In this document: positions 1 to 7,164 of the stretch, in pieces
Layout: each line of letters starts with the position of its first letter
How positions within the stretch are numbered: position 1 is the stretch's first letter
Source of the DNA: an uncultured Prevotella sp.
GTDB taxonomy: Bacteria > Bacteroidota > Bacteroidia > Bacteroidales > Bacteroidaceae
Direction of reading: 5' to 3'
Length of the DNA stretch: 46,672 bases
Assembly: GCA_900314195.1 (NCBI GenBank)
Contig: OMUH01000124.1
Coordinates: 1-46,672, forward strand
Position numbers and translations under genes: made by a program
Notes under the pieces: generated by a model
The model's database searches: none
What the model was told of the DNA's origin: nothing
Seen by the model: the letters and a program-made list of their open reading frames with translations, nothing else

Positions 1-1226
1 AGCGAGTTGGCCGCGGAGGCATCGCCCTGATAAGCCCAACGGAAGCCGGGGAAGGTGAAGGTGCGGTAGAAGCGAGGGTCGCGGTTGAGGAACGGCAGAC
101 TGCTGTCGTAGCTCACATCGGAGGTCTGGAGCTTCGTGTAGGTGCCGGTGCCTGCCGGAATCTTTCCGTCGGACATCGGGAACATGTCGACGAGCATAGC
201 AGAGGCGTTGAGACCGGAGCCGGTGGTGTTGTGAGGACGTATCCAACGCTCCCAGGAGCTGTTCTTCTGGTTGTCGAGGCCGTCGCCGGCAACATTGTTA
301 TACAGGGTCACGAAGACGGCTTCGGGGTTGGTGCCTGACTGGAGGAACATGGCCGCGAAGTCGGAGCCGTTGACATTCCTGCCACTCTTATAGAGGTGGT
401 ATCCGCAGGCATCGATGGAGTCCTTCTCGGCTTTCATGGTCTTGTAGGCCGATGTCCAGCGCTCCTGGTCGTTGGCGCGGTTGAAGAGCGGACTGGCCCA
501 GAGCAGGAGCACACGGCCCTTGAGGGCGAGTGCCGTGCCGGTGGTGACGCGTCCGAAGTTGCCGCTGTCCCATCCGCCGTTCATAGTGTATGGTGCGAGC
601 AGCCGGGCCGACATGTCCAGGTCGGAGAGGATGAAGTCCTTAGTGGCACGGGCTGACGAGCGTTCGGTGAAACTCGACTCGACAGGGTCCTGGACGTCCT
701 TAACCAATGGCACTCCACCGTACCACTTCATGAGCATATAGTAGCACCAGGCACGGAAGAAGTAGGCCTGGCCGAGGGCCTTGGCCTTCACGTCGTCGGC
801 GGCACCGTGACTCTTCACGTTGGTGATGAAGTCGTTGATGTTGCGGATACGGCCGTAGACGCTGGCCTGGATGTTGCCCTTGTCGCCCATGAACAGGTCG
901 GGCACCTGGTCGGTTCCCACTGAGGAGGTGAGTTCCTTCTTTGGGTCGAGGAACACCGAGAAGCCTGAATATTCCTCTGTCGACTTGCCAACCATATCGT
1001 TGGTGCCCTCCGACGGCGACTTCCAACGCTGCACATCCTGCACGTTAACGTCGGGGAGCGACCACGAATAAAGGTCGTTGAGACGTCCGTTGATACCGCT
1101 CTCGTAGTTGTAAATGTCGGTATTGACGTTGTCGAAGTTCTTCTTTTCGTCGATGAACTTATCGCTGCACGACGCGAGAGCCATCATGCCGGCGAGTCCA
1201 AGGACTGCATATCGTATTACTTTCAT
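1..1226 (-). CDS. SusD/RagB-family outer-membrane lipoprotein, 3' end cut by window edge
   Basis: Starts at the ATG at 1226 (minus) and stays open to the window edge, giving about 408 residues; the C-terminus is missing. The N-terminus is a lipoprotein signal ending LASC-SDKF, so the mature protein should be anchored in the outer membrane facing out. The helical, TPR-like SusD pattern follows (YFFRAWCYYMLMKWYGGVPLV, a highly typical stretch, then ARATKDFILSDL). SusD proteins cap the SusC barrel and bind the glycan. It lies 49 bp downstream of susC on the same strand, so the two are almost certainly co-transcribed. Family call is confident; the ligand is inferred as a pectic oligosaccharide from the neighbours only. 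Confidence 0.93.
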   Translation of the reverse strand, partial: MKVIRYAVLGLAGMMALASCSDKFIDEKKNFDNVNTDIYNYESGINGRLNDLYSWSLPDVNVQDVQRWKSPSEGTNDMVGKSTEEYSGFSVFLDPKKELTSSVGTDQVPDLFMGDKGNIQASVYGRIRNINDFITNVKSHGAADDVKAKALGQAYFFRAWCYYMLMKWYGGVPLVKDVQDPVESSFTERSSARATKDFILSDLDMSARLLAPYTMNGGWDSGNFGRVTTGTALALKGRVLLLWASPLFNRANDQERWTSAYKTMKAEKDSIDACGYHLYKSGRNVNGSDFAAMFLQSGTNPEAVFVTLYNNVAGDGLDNQKNSSWERWIRPHNTTGSGLNASAMLVDMFPMSDGKIPAGTGTYTKLQTSDVSYDSSLPFLNRDPRFYRTFTFPGFRWAYQGDASAANS

Positions 1227-1275
1227 TGCCTAAATAGTTTTTGAATTATGTATAAATAATACCCCTAACGACTCA

Positions 1276-4200
1276 TCAGAAGCTGACATTCACACCGAGA
1301 GTCCATTTACGCAGGTTCGGGTAGTTGCCATAGGTGCCCGCATACGGACTGTAGAAATTGTCGGGATAAGGATTGTAGAAGTTGATGAGGTTCTGGCCCG
1401 TGAGGTTCAGACGGACGTTCTGTATACCTATTCCGAGTGCCTTGAGCCATGTCTTCGGCAGCGAGTAGGCCAGGGTGAGGCGGTTCAGAGTGACCTGTGC
1501 GGCACTGATGCGCCAGAAACTCGACGCCACACTGTTGATGCTGTAGCCCGGGTTAGGCAGGCAGGCATTGCGGTTCGCAGCCTGAATAAGGTTGCCCTGA
1601 CCGTCGTAGACGTTCTGATAGACAAAGACATTGTCGGGATTCCAGAACGACGGCATATTGGTGTACTCGACAGCACTAGCCGTCAGAGCCTGCGAAGGAA
1701 CGGTGGTGTAGCCGCCCCAGTGGGCACCAAACTGCAACTGGAACGACAGACCCTTCCATGAGCCGCCGGCGTTGAGGGTGAATCCGTAGATATTGCCGCG
1801 GTGGCCGAGCTGCACCTGGTCGTTATCGCGGTCGACAATGCCGTCGGGGCCGTCATAATATATCTTGCCGTTGGCATCGGTATGCTGCGAGCCACGGATA
1901 TCCTTGTATATGAGCATTCCCGGACGAACCTGGTCCTTGCTCATGCCCATGTAGGAAGTGATGTGGTACTTGGTGAAGTACTCGTCGATGTCCTGGAACG
2001 AACGGAACATGCCGATGCACTGCATGCCCCACGTTCCGATGTCGGTGCGGCCGTTGCGCTGTATCTGACGATAGTAGAAATTCTGGTCGAAGTCCATGCA
2101 AAGGACCTTATTGTCGGAGTAACCGGTATTGATTCCGATATTGTACTTGAAATCCTTGCCAATCTTGTCGCGCCATCCGAGAGAGAGCTCCCAGCCCCAG
2201 TTGTCAATCTCACCATTGTTCGATGCTGCCGACTGCGTGCCTACCGTCGACGGAACAACCTGCAGAATGTTGATGAGCATGTCGCGGTTCCACTCACGAT
2301 AGAAGTCGAGACCGACGCTCAAACGGTTGTTGAGGAAGCGGTTATCGATACCGAAGTTGAACTTATACGACTTATCCCACGTGATATCGCGGTTGACAGC
2401 CGAGTTGTTCTTGTTGATGGTGATGCGGTTGCCGGTGTCCTTGGAGTAGTCGCCAAAGAGGACTCCGCGGTTCTTGTCCTGAGCATAGACCTGCATCCAC
2501 TGCCATGCCGTGGTGTTGTCGCGGCCCGTCAGACCGAAGCTGGCGCGGAATTTGAGGAAGTTCCACCACGGCATTGCCTTCTTGAACCATTTCTCCTCAG
2601 AAGCTATCCAGCCGATAGATGTTGCCGGGAAGTAACCCCAGCGGTTTTCGGGACTGAACTTCTGCGACGCGTCGGCACGCATGAGGAACTCGAAGAGGTA
2701 ACGGCCTGCGTAGCTGTAGTTTACGCGTCCGATGTACGAAAGGGAGCCACTCTCCGACCGTGTGAAGACGCCGGTCTGTGTTCCGTCGGCAGAATTCGAC
2801 TGACCGGTGGTGAACTCATAAGGATTCGTGACCGAGCTACGCTGGTATTCGCTCTCAGCCTCGCTCTTCTCTATAGAGAAAAGAGCCTGGACATTGTGCA
2901 GTCCGAAGTCGCGGGCGTAGTTAACGGTGAAGTTCATCTGGTAGTTGTCGGTGCGCACGTCGGTACGGGCGAGGTAGTTGCCGTTGTCGTACTTGTGAGC
3001 CACGAGGTTCGTCAGATCCCATAACGAGTAGTCGTCGCTGCCGTCGAGAGGACCGTAGAGGTGTGAGCCCGAGCCGTAGCGCTTCTGCATATTATATATG
3101 GTGAAGTTGGAACCGTACTCATTGCCCTTGTTGGTGTTGATACTCTTGCTGTACTGGAACGACACCCTCAGACCCTTGAGGGCCTTGCTCCATCCGAAGT
3201 CGTAGTTGATATTGGCACCGATATTGAGGTTCGATGTCATAGATTTCGAATAGTCGCCGTCGTTGATAAGCAGGTCGTAGTTGTAGCGCTGGTTCTGGTT
3301 GGCCTCACTGTTCGTAGGTCCGTAGTTGAGGATCGGATACTCGTCGTTCTCGCCAATGTACTCCGGCAGATAGTAAGGACGCGTCAGCAGCAAGTTATAC
3401 TGCTTCTGGTCGGAGCTGCCGCCGACCTTCACGTTGCCCGTATTGCGCTTGCCGTAGTCGCCGCTGATAGTCACTCCGGCGCTGAGCCATTTCGAAATTT
3501 TCACGTCGACACCCGCACGGTAGTTCCAACGGTTATAGTCGAGGCGTCCGAGGTTACCGTCCTGGTCGAAATATCCTATTCCGGCGAAGTAGTTGACGCG
3601 GTCGGAGGCACCACTGATGTTTACGCTGTGCTTCTGAGTGAAACCGGTCTTCCAGTACTTATCGAGCAAGTCGTTGTTCATTCCTTTCATCGCCTCAAGC
3701 TCATCGGCCTGGAAGAGGCCGGTGGTGTGGTCGAGGGTGGTGTTCAGGGGGTCGCGGGCGGCAATCTCATTGTACAGCCGTCCGTAGTTGTAAGCCGACA
3801 ACATCTTAGGTGTCGCCACCGCGTCGGTCCAACCGTACTGTCCACTGTAGCTGATGACTGGCTTTCCTACTTTTCCTTTCTTCGTAGTAACGAGGATCAC
3901 ACCGTTGGCAGCGCGGGCTCCATAGACGGCCGCCGAGGCATCCTTCAGGACTGAGATGCTCTCGATTTCGGCAGGATCGAGGTTGTTGAAGGCCTCGGCG
4001 CCGAGGTTCTGCTGAACGTTGCCGACCTTCACGTCGTTAGGATAAATATAGCCGTCGATGACGAACAGCGGCTGCTGCACAGTCGAGCCGATGTCGCCAA
4101 GGGTGTTGGCAGTACGGATGGTAATACGCGCTGCCTGTCCCGGCTGCGACTCTCCGCCCGATACGCTGAGTCCGGTGACGAGACCGGAGAGCGTCGAGGC

Positions 4201-4605
4201 GAGGTTGCCTGAGGAGATATCCTGTATCTCGTCGACAGGAATGCTCTCAACAGATCCTGTGAGGTGGGCCTTCTTCTGGGTACCATAACCGACGACAACA
4301 ACATCGTTGAGGTCGGTATCGCCCTCCTTCAGCACAATGCGGCCGCCCTTTGTAGAGAGTTCCTTGTAGCCAACGTATGTCACGGTCAGCGTCGTTCCCT
4401 TCGGAGCACTGATAGAATAATTGCCGTCGAGGTCGGTAACGGTGGCTTGTCTTGTTCCTGGCACGCGGACAGAGGCTCCGATAACGGGCTCGCCATTCTC
4501 GTCGACGACGGTTCCCTTTATCGTTGTCGTGTTTTGTGCCATTGCCGGAATGGCACATGTCAGTGCCAGTCCGAGCGCTAATGTCTTGATATTGTTTGTC
4601 TTCAT
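1276..4605 (-). CDS. SusC/RagA-family TonB-dependent outer-membrane transporter
   Basis: 1109 residues, usual for SusC. A signal peptide (residues 1-23, ending AMAQ) is followed by a CarboxypepD_reg-like beta-sandwich (KGTVVDENGEPVIGASV, then TVTDLDGNYSI), a plug domain (VVVGYGTQKKAHLTGSV; LKDASAAVYGARAANGVILV) and a long barrel ending in the aromatic-rich LRKWTLGVNVSF. No STN domain precedes the CarboxypepD-like domain, so this transporter is not built to signal to a FecR-type anti-sigma factor. It should import glycan fragments into the periplasm with TonB energy, paired with the SusD at 1-1226. It lies 23 bp downstream of the DUF4957-type lipoprotein gene. Confidence 0.96.
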   Translation of the reverse strand: MKTNNIKTLALGLALTCAIPAMAQNTTTIKGTVVDENGEPVIGASVRVPGTRQATVTDLDGNYSISAPKGTTLTVTYVGYKELSTKGGRIVLKEGDTDLNDVVVVGYGTQKKAHLTGSVESIPVDEIQDISSGNLASTLSGLVTGLSVSGGESQPGQAARITIRTANTLGDIGSTVQQPLFVIDGYIYPNDVKVGNVQQNLGAEAFNNLDPAEIESISVLKDASAAVYGARAANGVILVTTKKGKVGKPVISYSGQYGWTDAVATPKMLSAYNYGRLYNEIAARDPLNTTLDHTTGLFQADELEAMKGMNNDLLDKYWKTGFTQKHSVNISGASDRVNYFAGIGYFDQDGNLGRLDYNRWNYRAGVDVKISKWLSAGVTISGDYGKRNTGNVKVGGSSDQKQYNLLLTRPYYLPEYIGENDEYPILNYGPTNSEANQNQRYNYDLLINDGDYSKSMTSNLNIGANINYDFGWSKALKGLRVSFQYSKSINTNKGNEYGSNFTIYNMQKRYGSGSHLYGPLDGSDDYSLWDLTNLVAHKYDNGNYLARTDVRTDNYQMNFTVNYARDFGLHNVQALFSIEKSEAESEYQRSSVTNPYEFTTGQSNSADGTQTGVFTRSESGSLSYIGRVNYSYAGRYLFEFLMRADASQKFSPENRWGYFPATSIGWIASEEKWFKKAMPWWNFLKFRASFGLTGRDNTTAWQWMQVYAQDKNRGVLFGDYSKDTGNRITINKNNSAVNRDITWDKSYKFNFGIDNRFLNNRLSVGLDFYREWNRDMLINILQVVPSTVGTQSAASNNGEIDNWGWELSLGWRDKIGKDFKYNIGINTGYSDNKVLCMDFDQNFYYRQIQRNGRTDIGTWGMQCIGMFRSFQDIDEYFTKYHITSYMGMSKDQVRPGMLIYKDIRGSQHTDANGKIYYDGPDGIVDRDNDQVQLGHRGNIYGFTLNAGGSWKGLSFQLQFGAHWGGYTTVPSQALTASAVEYTNMPSFWNPDNVFVYQNVYDGQGNLIQAANRNACLPNPGYSINSVASSFWRISAAQVTLNRLTLAYSLPKTWLKALGIGIQNVRLNLTGQNLINFYNPYPDNFYSPYAGTYGNYPNLRKWTLGVNVSF

Positions 4606-4628
4606 GACCTATAGTCTTTGGTAGTTTG

Positions 4629-6125
4629 TTACTGAGCCGACGGCAACCAACGCGGATCGCCGTTGCGACTTGTTATTTGGCTGGCACCGCTGACGGTGAA
4701 ATCACCATTGGCAGCGTCCTTGAAACCAGGATTGCCGGCAACGATTGTTCCCGACTGGTCGTACTGAGCCTCACCCGTCCACGTTGTTGGATCAGCGGCG
4801 TCGGGCATCGTCCAGGCATCCTCACCGTCCATAACATAGGTGTTCGAGGTGAAATTCTTTATGCCGGCATCACTCCATGAGCCTCCGGCAATGAACCTGC
4901 GGACGAACTGTTTGTTGCCCGTGTCGGCGATGATGTTATGGTCGAGGGTGAAGGTAGCGAGGTCGGTGCGGCGCAGACCGTCGTAGTTGGCCACCTGACT
5001 CTTCTTTACGACATTATAGAATGTGCACTGGCGCAGCGTCACAGTAGCCTTTGAATAACCCGTACGCTTAGGACCGCCGGAGTTGTTGTAACGGATGAAG
5101 TACTTCATCTCGTTGTCGGAGGTGTTGTAGAACGTAGAGTTCGATGCGCTGAAATCGTTGATGCACGCTCCGTTATTGTACATATTGAAGTATGAACCCG
5201 ACCCGTGGCCGCTTGCAGTGTTAAAGTGGAACACGCTGTTATCGACAAGGAAGGTGTGGATACAGTACTGAGTCTTGTTGTTGTTAATCACTTCATCGGT
5301 GAGATTGCTGACAAGGCAGTTTACAATCTTGACTGGGTCCTCAATATAATAGAATCCTTTGTCCGACACAGTGTTCTTCGTTGCAGGGTTAGGCTCGGCA
5401 TTCATGAGTATCAGAGGGTTAGTACAGTTCGATCCGTCGATAATAACGTTCTTCAGACTGAAGCCTCCCTTAATCACGAAACTGGCATCGGTGCCCACGG
5501 TGATGGTTGCACGGTTGCTGCTGGTGGTCCTGATGGTCACAGGAGCGTTGCCGAATGTGGCATTGGCATTGAGCGTATAGTGACCGTTTTCGACGAGATC
5601 GAGGGCCACTTCGCCCTTATCCTCGGGCAGAGCGTTCTGCGAGAGCCACTCGGCGATATCGGAACCGTCGGGTATTGTGGCGTATCCGGGAAGATAAGAC
5701 GAGAAGAACGCCGTTGTCGCCTCAGCCGCATCGCTGTTGCCGAGTTCCTCATTGCCCACCGTTCTGATGGAGAACGAATAGTTGACGTCCTCATTTCGCG
5801 GCACGACAAGGGTCGTACCGTCGACGACGGTGTCGGCCACCACGACGACAGGATGGCTCTCGTCGCTAACGTTAAGAACCGAACAACGGTATCCACCGGC
5901 CCCGTAGACAACAGGCCAGGAGATGGTTGTCTTCGTACCATCGGCATTTGCCGTAAAGACAATGGAGTCGGCAGCCGGCGACGACAGTGTCTGCCCTGTC
6001 ACACCACCGCTGAACGTCTCATCGTCATAGCCGTCGACAGCACACGATGCCAATGCCATTGCAACGAAAGCTGTTGCGATGACGGCACCGAAAGCGTGTC
6101 GCTGATAGAGATGTTTCATTTTCAT
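4629..6125 (-). CDS. DUF4957/DUF5123-type surface lipoprotein with beta-helix
   Basis: 498 residues. The signal ends MALASC-AVDGYDDE, a lipoprotein signal with an acidic stretch after the Cys, as in surface-exposed Bacteroidota lipoproteins. Residues about 50-150 look like a fibronectin-III-type domain (ADGTKTTISWPVVYGAGGYR). The remainder is rich in short repeated strands with Asn and Ser (NVIIDGSNCTNPLI; ASNSTFYN; FTLDHNIIADTGN), as expected for the DUF4957/DUF5123 right-handed beta-helix proteins common in pectin loci. It occupies the role of a SusE-like glycan-binding protein but lies upstream of susC rather than after susD. I see no catalytic signature; binding is inferred. Family name is from memory of the pattern. 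Confidence 0.72.
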   Translation of the reverse strand: MKMKHLYQRHAFGAVIATAFVAMALASCAVDGYDDETFSGGVTGQTLSSPAADSIVFTANADGTKTTISWPVVYGAGGYRCSVLNVSDESHPVVVVADTVVDGTTLVVPRNEDVNYSFSIRTVGNEELGNSDAAEATTAFFSSYLPGYATIPDGSDIAEWLSQNALPEDKGEVALDLVENGHYTLNANATFGNAPVTIRTTSSNRATITVGTDASFVIKGGFSLKNVIIDGSNCTNPLILMNAEPNPATKNTVSDKGFYYIEDPVKIVNCLVSNLTDEVINNNKTQYCIHTFLVDNSVFHFNTASGHGSGSYFNMYNNGACINDFSASNSTFYNTSDNEMKYFIRYNNSGGPKRTGYSKATVTLRQCTFYNVVKKSQVANYDGLRRTDLATFTLDHNIIADTGNKQFVRRFIAGGSWSDAGIKNFTSNTYVMDGEDAWTMPDAADPTTWTGEAQYDQSGTIVAGNPGFKDAANGDFTVSGASQITSRNGDPRWLPSAQ

Positions 6126-6185
6126 AATCTATTGGTTTTGAGTTTATTAGTCAATATAATTGGTTTTTGGATTGATTCACTATCA

Positions 6186-7070
6186 TTATTTTAAGGTCTT
6201 AGGAGCAGGCCCCGACTGGAAGATTCGTTTCAGATAAGCGATATTTTCGCCAAAATTATACTTCACGTCGCGCACTCTTCTCACATCCCTGCTGCGCTCG
6301 ACGACGAGCCATCCCGACCACCTCATCTTGTCGAGTGTCCGCTTTATGGCCACGAGGTCGACCGCCGGGTCATCCCGGAGCAGCACTCCGTCGGTGTTGG
6401 TGGCGTGGATCTGCACTATATTCCGGCGTCCGAGGCATCGCAAATCCTTACAGATGTCACGGCCATTATCGATGGCATCCTGGAAACTATAGTATATTTT
6501 TATGCCGTCGCTGCCTATCTCCTTGAGCAGACGTCGGTCAGCCTTGGCATCGAGGGCCGTCCTTATTCCGACGACAACCCCATCCTTCTGGGCCATACTA
6601 CCGATGACACGGAGTCTCCTGACGAGCTCATCATGCTCGCTGCCGGGGCGTTTCCATTCTTGGCCACAACCTCCGAGGGGCAGGAAAGCCACCTTACAGC
6701 CGAACGTCCGCATCGTTCTGAGGCAGTCGGCGAAGAGGTCCTGATAGTTGTCGCGTGCTATAAGACTCTGGGCGAAGAACCCGCTCATAGCCACCGAGGC
6801 CACCGTAACATGCAGACTGTCGGCAAGATGGCGGAATTTGGCGGCCTGAACGCTGTCGCGAAGCTGGTTATCAAAGAGCACGCGCTTACCGAGCGGTCCC
6901 ATATCCATCTCCACACCATCGGCCCCGAGCTCACGTGCCAGCGCAAACTCACCAATCTTCTGTCGCTTGAGCATCATCCAGTCGCAAGCCGCAACACGGT
7001 ATTGCTGCGCGAAAGAGGACAGTGACAAGAATGTCACAAGAAGGGAAATGGTTATATTTTTGACCGTCAT
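6186..7070 (-). CDS. Secreted sugar isomerase/epimerase-like TIM-barrel protein
   Basis: 294 residues with a cleavable signal peptide (LLVTFLSLSSFAQ). The mature part reads as a xylose-isomerase-like/AP-endonuclease-2 TIM barrel: FALARELGADGVEMDMGPLG near the N-terminus, then SDGIKIYYSFQDAIDNG and NIVQIHATNTDGVLL with a candidate metal-binding His. Family members isomerise or epimerise sugars or oxidise inositols, and secreted versions are frequent in Bacteroidota polysaccharide loci, but the substrate is unknown. It is first of four minus-strand genes leading into susC/susD, with a 60-bp gap to the next gene, so it may be transcribed with them. A cytoplasmic-type enzyme fold exported to the periplasm is the odd point. 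Confidence 0.75.
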   Translation of the reverse strand: MTVKNITISLLVTFLSLSSFAQQYRVAACDWMMLKRQKIGEFALARELGADGVEMDMGPLGKRVLFDNQLRDSVQAAKFRHLADSLHVTVASVAMSGFFAQSLIARDNYQDLFADCLRTMRTFGCKVAFLPLGGCGQEWKRPGSEHDELVRRLRVIGSMAQKDGVVVGIRTALDAKADRRLLKEIGSDGIKIYYSFQDAIDNGRDICKDLRCLGRRNIVQIHATNTDGVLLRDDPAVDLVAIKRTLDKMRWSGWLVVERSRDVRRVRDVKYNFGENIAYLKRIFQSGPAPKTLK

Positions 7071-7097
7071 TCAGGTAGAAATAGTTTTATGTCGAAA

Positions 7098-7105
7098 AAA
7101 AGTTA
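7098..7105 (-). promoter_or_regulatory. Possible -7 box (TAACTTTT) before the isomerase-SusCD operon
   Basis: On the minus strand this reads TAACTTTT, one mismatch from the Bacteroidota -7 consensus TAnnTTTG, 28 nt before the start codon at 7070. It overlaps a perfect 12-bp palindrome (AAAGTTAACTTT, 7099-7110). No clear -33 TTG is seen. This gap (7071-7164) is the only sizeable one upstream of the isomerase gene, so a promoter is expected here; the exact box is a guess. Confidence 0.35.
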
Positions 7106-7164
7106 ACTTTCATCAAAAGTGACGAACACAGCCTAATACTGTAACACTTAAATTTTTATTTTTT

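Noticed and set aside
1801..3024. Long plus-strand open frame of 407 codons inside susC
   Set aside because: It lies antisense to a clear TonB-dependent transporter gene; high-GC codon use on one strand keeps the opposite frame open. Composition is not protein-like and no start signal is seen.
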